Part shown: piece by piece, positions 38,193 through 48,562 of the stretch
How the letters are laid out: every line of letters starts with the position of its first letter
How positions within the stretch are numbered: position 1 is the stretch's first letter
Source of the DNA: Qipengyuania sp. JC766
GTDB taxonomy: Bacteria > Pseudomonadota > Alphaproteobacteria > Sphingomonadales > Sphingomonadaceae
Assembly (NCBI RefSeq): GCF_040717445.1
Contig: NZ_JBFEFL010000001.1
Location: 620,001-684,000 of the forward strand
Length of the DNA: 64,000 nt
Reading direction: 5' to 3'
Notes under the pieces: generated by a model
What the model saw: the letters and a program-made list of their open reading frames with translations, nothing else
Databases searched by the model: none
What the model was told of the DNA's origin: nothing
Position numbers and translations under genes: made by a program

Positions 38193-39146
38193 ATGAACGA
38201 TCTTGCATCAGCGCCCAGACCCGAAACCGACCGACCGGTACGCCAGCGCAAGCCCGACTGGATCCGGGTGAAGGCACCGGTCAGCGAAGGCTATCACGAG
38301 ACGCGCCGTCTCATGCGCGAGCTGAACCTCAATACCGTCTGCGAGGAAGCCGCCTGTCCCAACATCGGAGAGTGCTGGACCAAGAAACACGCCACGGTGA
38401 TGATCCTGGGCGACGTTTGCACCAGGGCCTGTGCATTCTGCAACGTGAAGACCGGCATGCCTCGCATGGTCGATCCGCTGGAGCCGGAAAACACGGCCGT
38501 AGCGGCAGCGAAAATGGGTCTCGAACATATCGTCATAACGAGTGTCGACCGCGATGACTTGCCTGACGGCGGCGCGAGCCAGTTCGTCAAGGTGATCGAG
38601 GCCCTGCGAAGGGAAACGCCCGGCACGACGATCGAAATCCTGACCCCGGACTTTCGCGGGAAGATGCGTGCCGCGGTCGAAGCGATCTGCGAGGCAGGTC
38701 CCGATGTCTACAATCACAACCTGGAAACCGTCCCGCGTCTCTATCCCACGATCCGCCCGGGCGCCCGCTACTACGCATCCCTGCGGCTGCTGGAGGAAGT
38801 GAAAGCGCATGATCCGCTCATCTTCACGAAGTCCGGCATCATGCTCGGTCTCGGCGAGCAACGGCTCGAGGTGCATCAGGTCATGGACGACATGCGCAGT
38901 GCCGACGTCGACTTCATCACGATGGGCCAGTACCTCCAGCCGACCCCGAAGCACGCTGCGGTGGAGGATTTCGTAACGCCGAAGGCATTTGATGCGTTCG
39001 GTTCGATCGCGCGGGCAAAGGGCTTCCTGCAAGTTGCGTCGAGCCCGCTGACCCGGTCCAGCTACCATGCCGGTGACGACTTTGCTCAGATGAAGGCGGC
39101 ACGGGAAGCGAAGCTGGCCAAAGAGAAGTCGCGCGCGACTGCCTGA
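38193..39146 (+). CDS. lipA: Lipoyl synthase
   Basis: Radical SAM enzyme that inserts two sulfurs into octanoyl groups on lipoyl domains. The 317-aa protein has the auxiliary cluster motif [12 protein letters not shown] near residue 50 and the radical [12 protein letters not shown] near residue 78. [19 protein letters not shown] is typical of the C-terminal region. It would serve the PdhB and PdhC lipoyl domains encoded in this window. Its stop overlaps the next ATG (TGATG). Confidence 0.97.
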   Translation: MNDLASAPRPETDRPVRQRKPDWIRVKAPVSEGYHETRRLMRELNLNTVCEEAACPNIGECWTKKHATVMILGDVCTRACAFCNVKTGMPRMVDPLEPENTAVAAAKMGLEHIVITSVDRDDLPDGGASQFVKVIEALRRETPGTTIEILTPDFRGKMRAAVEAICEAGPDVYNHNLETVPRLYPTIRPGARYYASLRLLEEVKAHDPLIFTKSGIMLGLGEQRLEVHQVMDDMRSADVDFITMGQYLQPTPKHAAVEDFVTPKAFDAFGSIARAKGFLQVASSPLTRSSYHAGDDFAQMKAAREAKLAKEKSRATA

Positions 39147-39607
39147 TGCCGAAGATCCGCGAACACCGCGTGCTGCCTTACTCGGCCGAGCAGATCTTCG
39201 ATCTTGTCGCCGATGTCGCGAGCTACCCGGACTTCCTTCCCTGGGTGGTCGCGACCCGCGTGCGCAAGGATACGGAGCAGGAACTGGTCGCCGACATGGT
39301 GGTCGGGTTCAAGTCGCTTCGCGAGAGATTCACGTCGAGGGTCGAGAAATCGCGGCCCTCTCGGATCGTGGTGCACTACGTGGATGGTCCGATGCGCGAG
39401 TTGGACAACCGCTGGCTCATCACGCCGGTTTCGGAAACCGAATGCGAAGTCGATTTCTGCGTCGATTTCACGTTCAAGAACCGGGTCTTCGAAACCTTGG
39501 CTGGGCAATATGTGGATCGCGCCTTCAGAAAGCTCATCGGTGCGTTCGAGGCGCGAGCGGAAGAGCTCTACGGCAGCAGCAGGTCCAGCGCGCACAGCGC
39601 CGCCTGA
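39146..39607 (+). CDS. Coenzyme Q-binding START-domain protein (COQ10/RatA family)
   Basis: A 153-aa START/SRPBCC protein. It has the family start KIREHRVLPYSAEQIFDLVA followed by SYPDFLPWV and VDFTFKNRVFETLAG. Mitochondrial COQ10 relatives bind ubiquinone; E. coli RatA affects ribosome association, so the role here is not settled. It is coupled to lipA by a one-base overlap. Its last 40 bases overlap the end of the convergent pncC gene. Confidence 0.9.
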   Translation: MPKIREHRVLPYSAEQIFDLVADVASYPDFLPWVVATRVRKDTEQELVADMVVGFKSLRERFTSRVEKSRPSRIVVHYVDGPMRELDNRWLITPVSETECEVDFCVDFTFKNRVFETLAGQYVDRAFRKLIGAFEARAEELYGSSRSSAHSAA

Positions 39608-40068
39608 CGACGTATTTCCGAACGGCCGATATCGCCGAACCGTTTCATTTCGCCTTCCTGCTCGCTGTCCTCGCCACGTATCGCGCGCGCGAAGACAACC
39701 GTCCCCACAGGCTTCAATTCGCTACCACCGGCGGGTCCGGCAATTCCGCTGACGGCCACGGCAACGTCCGCCTGACTGTTGGCGATCGCGCCCTGCGCCA
39801 TGGCCCAGACGCATCCAATCGAAACCGCCCCGAGGGTTTCGATGATGTCCAGCGGAACGCCGAGCATGTCGCATTTGGCGTCGTTGGAATAGGTCACGAA
39901 CGCGCGTTCGAGAACTGCTGACGAACCGGGTATCTCCGTAAGCGCGGCCGCAACCAGTCCCCCGGTACAGCTTTCGGCCGTGACGATCTTCCGGCCGGCC
40001 GCGCGGTTTTCCGCAACAACCCGCTCCGCAAGTTCGATCAGGTCTTTTGGCAGGATCGAGTCGTCCAT
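39568..40068 (-). CDS. pncC: Nicotinamide-nucleotide amidase (CinA C-terminal domain protein)
   Basis: A 166-aa stand-alone CinA C-terminal domain that deamidates NMN to nicotinate mononucleotide. The signature TAESCTGGLVAAALTEIPGS (near residue 30) and VSGIAGPAGGSELKPVGTV are intact. The N-terminal COG1058 half is absent, as in many bacteria. It lies 5 bases downstream of ispDF and its 3' end overlaps the COQ10-like gene by 40 bases on the opposite strand. Confidence 0.93.
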   Translation of the reverse strand: MDDSILPKDLIELAERVVAENRAAGRKIVTAESCTGGLVAAALTEIPGSSAVLERAFVTYSNDAKCDMLGVPLDIIETLGAVSIGCVWAMAQGAIANSQADVAVAVSGIAGPAGGSELKPVGTVVFARAIRGEDSEQEGEMKRFGDIGRSEIRRQAALCALDLLLP

Positions 40069-40073
40069 GACCT

Positions 40074-41222
40074 TCAGTCCTTTAGCAGCATGACGGTGGC
40101 TTGTGCGGCAATACCTTCTCGTCTGCCCATCGGCCCCAGCCCTTCGGTCGTAGTGGCCTTCACGCTGACCTGATCGAGCTCGCAGCCAAGCAGGCCTGTA
40201 ATCTTGTCGCGTATCGCATCGCGATGGGGTCCGATCTTGGGGGCTTCGCAAATAATGGTGAGGTCGGCATTACCGATGCGATATCCGCGCCCCTCCATCA
40301 AACCGATCGCGTGCGTGACGAAGCGGTCGGACGAAGCGCCCCTCCATTTCTCGTCGCTCGGCGGAAAATGGGTACCGATATCCCCTTCGGTCAGGGCGCC
40401 AAGTATCGCGTCGACCAGGGCATGAAGCACGACATCTGCATCGCTGTGCCCGGAAAGGCCGTGGCTGTGAGCGATCTTCACGCCGCCGAGCCAAAGGTCT
40501 TCTCCCTCTACGAGGCGATGGACATCATATCCGGTACCGATCCGCGCGGAGGGCTGCGTGGTCATGAAATCTTCCCTGAATGTCAGCTTCTTGAGCGTTT
40601 CGTCGCCCTCGACCAGGTCGACCTTCATGCCGGCGGCCATCGCCACCTGAGCATCGTCCCCCGCGGTTGGCTCGCCTTTCCAGGTCCGATGTGCATCGAG
40701 GATGGACACGAAGGCGAATGCTTGCGGGGTCTGGACCCGGCGAAGGACATCCCGGTCGGCTTTGGCTTCCATCCGGCCGCTTCGTTCGATGCACAGGCTG
40801 TCGACGACCGGGAGGACGGGGATCGCGGCCTCGCCGGTTTCGAGGGAGGACAGCAAGCGCTCGAGGACCTCGTCGGGAATGATCGGCCGCGCGGCGTCGT
40901 GGATGAGGACACTATCGGGTTCGAAATCGGCGATCGCTTCCAATCCGTTGCGAACCGAGCCCTGTCGGGTCGTTCCCGCCACTGCGAGGACTACGCCGTC
41001 TTGTCCTGAAAGGATCGCTTCGATCTCGCGCGTCAGTCGTTCCGGAACGACGATGGCAATCGGCTTCGCTCCTGCCTTCGCTAGACGTTCGACGGAGTGG
41101 AGCAGAACCGGCTTCCCGCGCCATACGGCCAGTTGTTTCGGGATGCCGAGGCCGGCCCTGCTGCCTTCGCCGCCTGCGACGATAACGGCGGCGAAATTCG
41201 ATCGGATCGGGGCAGTTGGCAT
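40074..41222 (-). CDS. ispDF: Bifunctional IspD/IspF (MEP isoprenoid pathway)
   Basis: Fused enzyme for two non-adjacent steps of the MEP pathway. Residues 1-220 are the IspD cytidylyltransferase ([29 protein letters not shown]). Residues 225-382 are IspF ([39 protein letters not shown] with zinc ligands, [12 protein letters not shown]). The fusion is typical of alphaproteobacteria. The start [20 protein letters not shown] at 41222 fits; a longer frame upstream is unlikely. Confidence 0.96.
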   Translation of the reverse strand: MPTAPIRSNFAAVIVAGGEGSRAGLGIPKQLAVWRGKPVLLHSVERLAKAGAKPIAIVVPERLTREIEAILSGQDGVVLAVAGTTRQGSVRNGLEAIADFEPDSVLIHDAARPIIPDEVLERLLSSLETGEAAIPVLPVVDSLCIERSGRMEAKADRDVLRRVQTPQAFAFVSILDAHRTWKGEPTAGDDAQVAMAAGMKVDLVEGDETLKKLTFREDFMTTQPSARIGTGYDVHRLVEGEDLWLGGVKIAHSHGLSGHSDADVVLHALVDAILGALTEGDIGTHFPPSDEKWRGASSDRFVTHAIGLMEGRGYRIGNADLTIICEAPKIGPHRDAIRDKITGLLGCELDQVSVKATTTEGLGPMGRREGIAAQATVMLLKD

Positions 41223-41298
41223 TACGCTCGAGCGGCTAGCGGGTTGCGGGTACGGTCGCAATCCACTAAGCGCTGCCTAAATTTTAAGCACGACGACC

Positions 41299-42315
41299 AT
41301 GGCCCTTCCGACACCTCCTCCATTGCGCCCCATATCCGTGGGTCCGGTGACGATCCACGATCCGGTGATCCTCGCGCCGATGACCGGCGTGACGGACCTG
41401 CCGTTCCGCACGCTGGTCAGGCGTTATGGCTCGGGCCTCAACGTTACGGAAATGATCGCGAGCCAGGCGGCCATCCGCGAAACCCGCCAGAGCGTGCAGA
41501 AGGCGGCCTGGGACCGGACGGAAGAGCCTGTGTCCATGCAACTGGTCGGTTGCGATCCGGAAAGCATGGCAGAAGCAGCCAAGCTGCAGGAGGGCAACGG
41601 CGCGGCGATCATTGATATCAACTTCGGTTGTCCGGTTCGCAAGGTCACGAATGGCATGGCCGGCAGCGCTCTCATGCGAGAAGTCCCGCTCGCGACGAAG
41701 CTGATGCAGGCGACGGTCGAGGCGGTGAACGTCCCCGTGACCGTCAAGATGCGGATGGGATGGGATCATGCCAGTCTCAACGCACCCGAACTCGCGCGCA
41801 TCGCCGAGGATCTCGGCGTGAAGCTGGTGACCGTCCACGGACGGACCCGCAACCAGATGTACAAGGGAAGCGCGGACTGGTCCTTCGTGCGCGAGGTGAA
41901 GGACGCCGTTTCCATTCCCGTGATCGTCAACGGCGATATCTGCGACATCGGCGACGCTTCGACCGCTTTGCAACAATCGGGCGCGGATGGCGTAATGATA
42001 GGGCGGGGCGCTTACGGCAAACCCTGGCTGCTCGCGCAAGTCATGCACTGGTGGCGAACGGGCGAGAAACTGGAAAGCCCGAGCTTCGACGAGCAATACG
42101 ATCTGGTGGTCGAGCATTACGAACGGATGCTCGATCATTACGGGTCGGATGTCGGCGTCAAGATCGCCCGCAAGCATCTCGGATGGTATACCAAGGGAAT
42201 GCATGGTTCTGCCGAATTCCGGAACCACGTGAACTTCATCGACAACCCGAAGCAGGTGCTTGGCGAGCTTGCCCGGTTCTACGAGCCATTTCTCAACCGG
42301 CGCGCGGCTGCGTGA
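41299..42315 (+). CDS. dusB: tRNA-dihydrouridine synthase (NifR3/DusB type)
   Basis: FMN enzyme reducing uridine to dihydrouridine in tRNA, 338 aa. FMN-site motifs are [20 protein letters not shown] at the start, [20 protein letters not shown] with the catalytic cysteine, [18 protein letters not shown] and [15 protein letters not shown]. It heads the dusB(nifR3)-ntrB-ntrC block, the classical alphaproteobacterial arrangement. Its stop overlaps the ntrB GTG start by 3 bases. Confidence 0.95.
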   Translation: MALPTPPPLRPISVGPVTIHDPVILAPMTGVTDLPFRTLVRRYGSGLNVTEMIASQAAIRETRQSVQKAAWDRTEEPVSMQLVGCDPESMAEAAKLQEGNGAAIIDINFGCPVRKVTNGMAGSALMREVPLATKLMQATVEAVNVPVTVKMRMGWDHASLNAPELARIAEDLGVKLVTVHGRTRNQMYKGSADWSFVREVKDAVSIPVIVNGDICDIGDASTALQQSGADGVMIGRGAYGKPWLLAQVMHWWRTGEKLESPSFDEQYDLVVEHYERMLDHYGSDVGVKIARKHLGWYTKGMHGSAEFRNHVNFIDNPKQVLGELARFYEPFLNRRAAA

Positions 42316-43379
42316 ACGCACGTTCGCCAGCGCCGGATGCGCAGGCGCAGATTGCCGGCCTCGCTTTCGGTGTAATCCTGATCGATCTGGCCGGTCGCAT
42401 CGAAAGCGTGAACCAGGCGGGAGAGGAATTGCTTGGCACCAGCGCGTCACGCCTGGTCGGCAAATCGCTCGGCGAAGCGATCTGGTTCGAAGACGCCATC
42501 ATCCTCGAGCGGGTCGAGACCAAGCTGGAACCGCTGGTCGCCCGGGGGATCGGCTTGCGGGTCGGGCATAAGGCGCTGAAGGTCAATCTGACCGTTTCCC
42601 CGCTCACGGCCTATCCGGAATGGAAAGTCCTCACCCTGAGCGATGCATCCCGGGACGACTGGGAAATCGCGCAATACGATACGGTGGCTGCCCCTGCGGT
42701 GCTGGCGCATGAGATCAAGAACCCGCTCGCAGCCATAAAGGGGGCGGGGCAATTGCTGGCTCGGGGCGCCGATGCGGACCAAAGGGCCCTCACGGACCTG
42801 ATCGGAAACGAAGTGGCACGGATCGCCGGCATTATCGACCGGATGCAGGAACTGGGAAGCAGCAAGCCCCTGCCGCTGAAATCCGTCAATCTCCATCGAT
42901 CGGTTCGGCGTGCCCTCATGAGTGTGCGGCATCGCGCCGGAACGGATCGCGTCAGAATCGTCGAGGAGTTCGACCCGTCCTTGCCCAAAATCCAGGCGAA
43001 CGAAGAAGCGCTGGAGCAGGCCTTGATCAATCTCCTCGCGAACGCCTACGCCGCTTGCGAAGTGGCGGAAGACCCTCAGGTCGTTGTGCGAACCCGCTAC
43101 GCGAGCGGCCTCGCGAGCCTTGCCCCGGGCCATTCGCGAGCGTCATTCCTGCCGATCGAGATTTCGATCGTGGACAACGGGCCGGGAGTCGAACCGTCAA
43201 TTGCGGGACGCATGTTCGAGCCCTTCGTCACATCGAGGCGCGGTGGTCAGGGATTGGGCCTCGCACTTGTTCGCAAGTTTGTCGCGGGAATGGGTGGCGC
43301 CGTGACCCACCGGCGAGACGCGGAGCGCGAGCAGACGATTTTCCAGATCCAATTGGCGCGAGCGTCCGATGACCGATAA
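42312..43379 (+). CDS. ntrB: Nitrogen regulation sensor histidine kinase NtrB
   Basis: Soluble kinase/phosphatase that controls NtrC in response to nitrogen status through PII. The 355-aa protein begins at a GTG in a GTGA overlap with dusB. A PAS domain spans about 15-125. The phospho-accepting His is in [15 protein letters not shown] near residue 136. ATPase boxes are [19 protein letters not shown] and [12 protein letters not shown]. It overlaps ntrC by 11 bases. Confidence 0.95.
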   Translation: MNARSPAPDAQAQIAGLAFGVILIDLAGRIESVNQAGEELLGTSASRLVGKSLGEAIWFEDAIILERVETKLEPLVARGIGLRVGHKALKVNLTVSPLTAYPEWKVLTLSDASRDDWEIAQYDTVAAPAVLAHEIKNPLAAIKGAGQLLARGADADQRALTDLIGNEVARIAGIIDRMQELGSSKPLPLKSVNLHRSVRRALMSVRHRAGTDRVRIVEEFDPSLPKIQANEEALEQALINLLANAYAACEVAEDPQVVVRTRYASGLASLAPGHSRASFLPIEISIVDNGPGVEPSIAGRMFEPFVTSRRGGQGLGLALVRKFVAGMGGAVTHRRDAEREQTIFQIQLARASDDR

Positions 43380-44799
43380 TTCGAAACCTTCCGTCCTACT
43401 CGTGGAAGACGATGAGTCGATTGCGACGATCATCCAGGCAGCATTGCGGGACGCCGGTTTCCGGACGACACGGGCTGCGAGTATCGCCGCCAGGAATGAA
43501 GCGCTGGCGGACGCCACTTTCGACGTGGTGCTCACCGATGTCATTCTTCCGGATGGCGATGGCATCGAAAGCCTTCCCGGCACGGTGATCGCCGACACGC
43601 CCGTCGTAGTCGTCTCTGCACAGAATACTCTCGATACGGCAGTGCGAGCATCGGAAATCGAGGCTTTCGAGTATTTTCCGAAACCGTTCGACATCGACGA
43701 ACTCGTCGAGGCCGTCCGGCAGGCGGCATCGAAGCGAGCGCCGGGCAAGACCGACAGAAATGCCGATGACGGGATGCCGCTTGTCGGACGCAGTCCCGCG
43801 ATGCAGGCAGTCTATCGCCTTATCACGAGGGTCCTGCGCAACGACCTGACCGTCATCATCACCGGGGAATCGGGTACCGGCAAGGAACTGGTGGCCGAAG
43901 CGATACACGAATTGGGCCATCGCAAGACAGGACCGTTCGTAGCAGTCAATACGGGCGCCATTCCCCGCGATCTCGTCGAAAGCGAACTTTTCGGACATGA
44001 GCGAGGGGCATTCACAGGTGCGGTCTCGCAATCGATCGGCAAATTCGAGCAGGCAAATGGCGGCACACTGTTCTTGGACGAAATCGGCGACATGCCACCC
44101 GAAGCGCAGACCCGTCTCTTGCGAGTGCTCCAGTCCGGACGAGTGCGCCGGGTCGGGGGCAAGCACGAGATACCGGTCGATGTGAGGATAATCGCGGCCA
44201 CAAATCGCGATCTCATGCCGATGATCGACAGCGGCGAGTTTCGCGAAGACCTGTTCTATCGCCTCAACGTCGTGCCGATCAGGCTGCCGGCGCTGCGAGA
44301 GCGGAAATCGGATATCGAACAGCTCGCACACCATTTCCTTGTCGAGGCGCAGGAAGAAGGGCTCCCGCGCCGCGAACTCGATTCTGACGCTATCGCGTTC
44401 CTGTCCGAGAAGGAATGGCGAGGAAACGTCCGCGAACTGCGCAACACGATGTTCCGGGCCGCTTTGTTATCGCGGGAAGAGACCATCTCGGTTGCGATCC
44501 TGCGAGAGACCGGAGAGCCGGAGGGTTCAGTCAGCCGTGCCGGCACCGACGAGGACCTTGGAAGCGCGTTGGCGCGGTGGCTTCGCGAACAGTCGCCGGT
44601 ACCGGGGCGTGTCTACCAGGAAGCGCTGGCGGCTTTCGAAGCGCCGTTGATTTCACACGCGCTTATTCTTTCGGAAGGCAACCAGTTGCGCGCCGCCGAG
44701 TGGCTGGGGATCAACCGGAACACGTTGCGCAAGCGCTTGACCGACCTTCGGCTCGACCCGGATGGCTTTGCATCCGGCGCAGAATCTCGGAAAGCCTGA
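43369..44799 (+). CDS. ntrC: Nitrogen regulation response regulator NtrC
   Basis: Sigma-54 activator, 476 aa. The receiver domain has VEDDES and the phosphorylated Asp in VVLTDVILPDGDG (near residue 54). The AAA+ domain has Walker A GESGTGKE, the sigma-54-contact loop GAFTGA in FGHERGAFTGAVSQ and Walker B FLDEIGDM. The C-terminal Fis-type helix-turn-helix is AEWLGINRNTLRKRL. All activator elements are intact, in contrast to NtrX downstream. Confidence 0.96.
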   Translation: MTDNSKPSVLLVEDDESIATIIQAALRDAGFRTTRAASIAARNEALADATFDVVLTDVILPDGDGIESLPGTVIADTPVVVVSAQNTLDTAVRASEIEAFEYFPKPFDIDELVEAVRQAASKRAPGKTDRNADDGMPLVGRSPAMQAVYRLITRVLRNDLTVIITGESGTGKELVAEAIHELGHRKTGPFVAVNTGAIPRDLVESELFGHERGAFTGAVSQSIGKFEQANGGTLFLDEIGDMPPEAQTRLLRVLQSGRVRRVGGKHEIPVDVRIIAATNRDLMPMIDSGEFREDLFYRLNVVPIRLPALRERKSDIEQLAHHFLVEAQEEGLPRRELDSDAIAFLSEKEWRGNVRELRNTMFRAALLSREETISVAILRETGEPEGSVSRAGTDEDLGSALARWLREQSPVPGRVYQEALAAFEAPLISHALILSEGNQLRAAEWLGINRNTLRKRLTDLRLDPDGFASGAESRKA

Positions 44800-44847
44800 C
44801 AGATTGCGCTTGCTTTTGCGACACAGGACTGTTGTCAATTTGCAACG

Positions 44848-47055
44848 ATGGAACTCGCCGCCCTGACTCCGGAACATCACACGCCGCGCTGGCGGAGGCG
44901 TTTCGCCGTGGCTGCCAAGCGGGCCAACCTGTTCGGGATACTGGAAATCGCGTCGGGAGTGGCATTCGTCGTAATGGCGATTGCCGCCTGGTATGCATTC
45001 TCGAGTTACCCTGCCGAAGGCCAGCTGCTGCCTTCGGGCCAAGTGGCGACCCTGCTGATCGGAACCCTCATTCCGGCCATGGCGCTGCTTGTCCTGCTGG
45101 GCCGCAGGATAGCTCTGCGAAGAGCAGCCGGCAGTACGGCACGCCTTCACGTGCGGCTCGTGTTCTTTTTCTCATTGGTCGCTGCAATACCGACTTTGCT
45201 CGTGGCGGGATTTGCGGCGTTCCTGTTCCAGTCCGGCGTCGACTTCTGGTTCTCGGACGATGCGCGCGGCCTGATGCGCAATGCCGACGAGTTTTCGCGC
45301 AGCTATTACGAAGACAACCAGAACGATCTGGCGGAGCAGACCGTCGCGATGGCGAGCGACCTCCGGTACACGCTCGTCAATAGCGGGCAGACTGCCTTCA
45401 ACGATCCGGACTTCGTTGAATGGCTCGCGACGATCCAGTTCGGCGGCCGATCCATCAGTGAAAGTGCCATACTCGTGGCTACGGATGGCGGATCGATGCA
45501 GACTCTCGCACTCTACGACATCTCCCCCGAAAGCGAGCCTGCCGAGTTCGGTACCGCCAACAAGTCTCGTCTGGACGCCGGCGAGAGGGCCGTCGTCGAA
45601 GGCGACGAAGCACGGATACAGGCGCTGTCCGCGATCGACCGCGAGCAGGGCTTGTACCTGTACAACGTCCGGAACCTGCAGGCACTGGAATTCGACACCT
45701 GGGTCCGCGTCCGGGACATGTCGAGTTCCTACCAGATGCTCGTCGACCGTGCCCGCGCGCTCCAATTGCGGTTCAATCTTGCACTGTTCTTCGTTTCGCT
45801 GGCGCTTGTGGGCCTCGCAGTCTGGTTTGCACTGCGGTTCGCCGACCGTCAGGTCGAGCCCCTGACGGACCTCGTGCTGGCGGCCCGCCAGGTCGGTTCC
45901 GGCAATTTCTCGCTGCGTGTGGCCGGACGGACCGGGGCGGACGAAATCGGCCTTCTCAACCGCGCCTTCAATCGCATGACCGCGCAGATCGAGAAGCAGA
46001 CCGATGCCCTGCTCGGCGCGAATGAGCAGCTCGAAGAAAGGCGCGCTTTCGTCGAGGCACTGCTAGAATCCATATCCGCCGGAATCGTTTCGACCGACCG
46101 GGACGGCAATATCCTGCTGATGAACAGTTCCGCCAAGACGTTCCTCAACCCCGGCGAAAAGTCGACGCTCGAGAAGATACAACCGCAAATTGCCGAGCTC
46201 CTTCGCAGCGGCGACATGGCAGGTATCGTCCAGCACGAGCGGGACGGCGAATTGCTGACCCTCGCCGTGAAAATCGCCCAAACGGACGAAGGCTGGGTCA
46301 TAACCTTCGAGGATATCACACGGCAACTGCTGGACCAGCGGCAGGCTGCATGGTCGGATGTCGCGCGACGCATCGCGCACGAGATCAAGAACCCTCTGAC
46401 GCCGATCCAGCTGGCTACCGAGCGACTGAAGCGGCGCTATGCCAAGGAGATCGAGACCGATCCGGCCCTGTTCAACGAGCTGACCAGTACGATCGTCAGG
46501 CAAGTCGGTACGCTGAGGAAGATGGTGGACGAGTTCTCGTCCTTCGCACGCATCCCGAAACCGGTATTCCGGCAGGAGGACATGGTGGATCTGGTGCGCC
46601 AGGCCATGTTCCTGCAGGACGTCGCGCACCCCGGGGTCGAATTCGAATTGACCGGGGACGTGACATCCACCGCAAACGTCGCCTGTGATCGCCATCAGGT
46701 CGGACAAGCGCTGACGAATGTCCTCAAGAATGCAGTGGAAGCCATCGAGGCCCGCGAGGCACGGGATGGATCCATGGAATTCTCCGGGCGCGTGCTGCTT
46801 CGGTTTGCGATGGAGGATCGTTTCGCGCGGATCGATGTCGAGGACAATGGCATCGGACTGCCGAACAAGGGCGAGCGTATCGTCGAGCCGTATGTGACGA
46901 CCCGCGAAAAGGGCACCGGCCTCGGCCTCGCGATCGTCAAGAAGATCGTCGAGGAGCACGGGGGAGACATGAACTTCGCCGACGCAGGGGAGGGGGGCAC
47001 CCGGGTCACCCTGCGCTTTGCTCGCGAACCGGAATCTGATGAAGGAGGCGCTTGA
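44848..47055 (+). CDS. ntrY: Membrane sensor histidine kinase NtrY
   Basis: Sensor kinase of the NtrYX pair, 735 aa. The N-terminal third has several membrane helices (such as IASGVAFVVMAIAAWYAF and ATLLIGTLIPAMALLVLLG) around a periplasmic loop up to about residue 330. A HAMP region, a PAS domain (ISAGIVSTDRDGNILLMN) and the kinase core follow, with the phospho-His in [19 protein letters not shown] and ATPase motifs VEDNGIGLP and GTGLGLAIVKK. The stop shares a base with the ntrX ATG. Confidence 0.95.
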   Translation: MELAALTPEHHTPRWRRRFAVAAKRANLFGILEIASGVAFVVMAIAAWYAFSSYPAEGQLLPSGQVATLLIGTLIPAMALLVLLGRRIALRRAAGSTARLHVRLVFFFSLVAAIPTLLVAGFAAFLFQSGVDFWFSDDARGLMRNADEFSRSYYEDNQNDLAEQTVAMASDLRYTLVNSGQTAFNDPDFVEWLATIQFGGRSISESAILVATDGGSMQTLALYDISPESEPAEFGTANKSRLDAGERAVVEGDEARIQALSAIDREQGLYLYNVRNLQALEFDTWVRVRDMSSSYQMLVDRARALQLRFNLALFFVSLALVGLAVWFALRFADRQVEPLTDLVLAARQVGSGNFSLRVAGRTGADEIGLLNRAFNRMTAQIEKQTDALLGANEQLEERRAFVEALLESISAGIVSTDRDGNILLMNSSAKTFLNPGEKSTLEKIQPQIAELLRSGDMAGIVQHERDGELLTLAVKIAQTDEGWVITFEDITRQLLDQRQAAWSDVARRIAHEIKNPLTPIQLATERLKRRYAKEIETDPALFNELTSTIVRQVGTLRKMVDEFSSFARIPKPVFRQEDMVDLVRQAMFLQDVAHPGVEFELTGDVTSTANVACDRHQVGQALTNVLKNAVEAIEAREARDGSMEFSGRVLLRFAMEDRFARIDVEDNGIGLPNKGERIVEPYVTTREKGTGLGLAIVKKIVEEHGGDMNFADAGEGGTRVTLRFAREPESDEGGA

Positions 47056-48440
47056 TGGCGCTCGATATTCTAGTTGTCGACGACGAACGCGACATCCGCG
47101 ATCTCGTATCCGGCGTCCTGACGGACGAGGGTTACGAATGCCGGACCGCAGCGGACAGCACGGCTGCCCTTGCCGCGATCGACGAGCTTCGACCCAGTCT
47201 CGTGCTGCTGGATGTCTGGCTGCACGGCAGCCCCATGGACGGGCTCGAAGTGCTGGACGCGATCAAGGTCCGCGAGCCGGAACTGCCCGTCATCATATTT
47301 TCCGGCCACGGCAATATCGATACGGCCGTTTCCGCCGTCAGTCGCGGTGCGATGGACTTCATCGAGAAGCCGTTCGAAGCGGAGCGCTTGTTGCTCCTAG
47401 TGGCGAGAGCGACGGAAACCGAACGTTTGCGCCGGGAAAATACCAGGCTGCGCGAAAGAAATACCGGTGAGGGTATTGAATTTACAGGTAATTCAAGCGC
47501 AATCAATCAGGTTAGGGCCACCCTGAAGAGGGTGGCCGGGACCGGCAGTCGTTTGCTTATTACCGGCCCTGCCGGTGCGGGAAAGGAAGTCGCGGCGCGG
47601 CAGTGTCACGACTGGAGCACGCGCAGCAACGGTCCCTTCGTCACGGTCAATTCGGCACGCATCACCGCAGATCGCTTCGAGCATGAGCTGTTCGGGGAGG
47701 AAAGCGACGGGAAGCTGGTGCGGGAAGGGCTGCTCGAGCTCGCCGACGGTGGTACGCTCTATCTCGACGAAGTCGCCGACATGCCGCTTTCGACACAGGC
47801 GCGTATCCTGCGGGTCCTGACCGAGCAGAGCTTTGCACGCGTGGGCGGAACGCGGCAGATCAATGTCGATGTCCGCGTCATCTCCTCCACTTCCCGTGAT
47901 CTTCGGAAAGAGATCGAAGCCGGGACCTTCCGCGAGGATCTCTTCTACAGGTTGAATGTGGTTCCTGTGGAAGTACCGTCGCTTGCCGAGCGGCGGGAGG
48001 ACATTCCCATGCTCGCCAAGCACTTCTTCGCCCGACTCGCGACGGAGCAGGGGATCCCACCGCCGCAACTGACCGACGAAGCGATGGCGGCGCTCCAGGC
48101 ATACGATTGGCCGGGCAATGTGCGGCAGCTCAGGAATGTGATCGAGCGCACCCTGATCCTTTCTCCGCGCGACGAACTGGAATCCATTTCGCCGGAGCAA
48201 CTGCCCGGGGAAGTCAACGGCACCGACATGTCTAACGGAGCCGGTATCGGTGCGATGATGGGGGTTCCGCTGCGTGAAGCGCGGGAATCCTTCGAGCGGG
48301 AATATCTAACTGTCCAGATCCGCCGGTTCTCCGGCAACATATCACGTACTGCGACGTTCATCGGAATGGAACGCTCGGCCCTTCATCGAAAACTGAAGCT
48401 GCTGGGAATGGCCGAACGCAAGAAAAACGAGACCGACTGA
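47055..48440 (+). CDS. ntrX: Response regulator NtrX (lacks the GAFTGA loop)
   Basis: Partner of NtrY, 461 aa. GGAGG lies 6 bases before the ATG at 47055; a TTG one codon earlier is not needed. The receiver has LVVDDERDIRDL and the phospho-Asp in VLLDVWLHGSPMDG. The AAA+ domain keeps Walker A GPAGAGKE and Walker B LYLDEVADM. At the place of GAFTGA the text is LFGEESDGKLVREGLLELAD, so the sigma-54 contact loop is missing. The C-terminal helix-turn-helix is TATFIGMERSALHRKLKL. It probably regulates without sigma-54. Confidence 0.95.
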   Translation: MALDILVVDDERDIRDLVSGVLTDEGYECRTAADSTAALAAIDELRPSLVLLDVWLHGSPMDGLEVLDAIKVREPELPVIIFSGHGNIDTAVSAVSRGAMDFIEKPFEAERLLLLVARATETERLRRENTRLRERNTGEGIEFTGNSSAINQVRATLKRVAGTGSRLLITGPAGAGKEVAARQCHDWSTRSNGPFVTVNSARITADRFEHELFGEESDGKLVREGLLELADGGTLYLDEVADMPLSTQARILRVLTEQSFARVGGTRQINVDVRVISSTSRDLRKEIEAGTFREDLFYRLNVVPVEVPSLAERREDIPMLAKHFFARLATEQGIPPPQLTDEAMAALQAYDWPGNVRQLRNVIERTLILSPRDELESISPEQLPGEVNGTDMSNGAGIGAMMGVPLREARESFEREYLTVQIRRFSGNISRTATFIGMERSALHRKLKLLGMAERKKNETD

Positions 48441-48460
48441 CATGCGGCGGTCCGGCATCT

Positions 48461-48475
48461 TGGCAATTTTGGTGC
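48461..48475 (+). promoter_or_regulatory. Possible sigma-54-like promoter upstream of hfq
   Basis: TGGCAATTTTGGTGC has GG and GC separated by 10 bases, as in sigma-54 -24/-12 elements (TGGCAC-N5-TTGC), with two mismatches. The same stretch can be read as a sigma-70-like promoter, TTGGCA-N17-CATAAA. It lies about 90 bases before the hfq start. The call is weak. Confidence 0.25.
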
Positions 48476-48562
48476 GACGCACCATAAAGAGAGGGAACTT
48501 CGGCGAAGGCTGGGCGCTTTTTGCCAGAATGCGGCACGTTGCCGCCAATAATGGAGCGAAAA

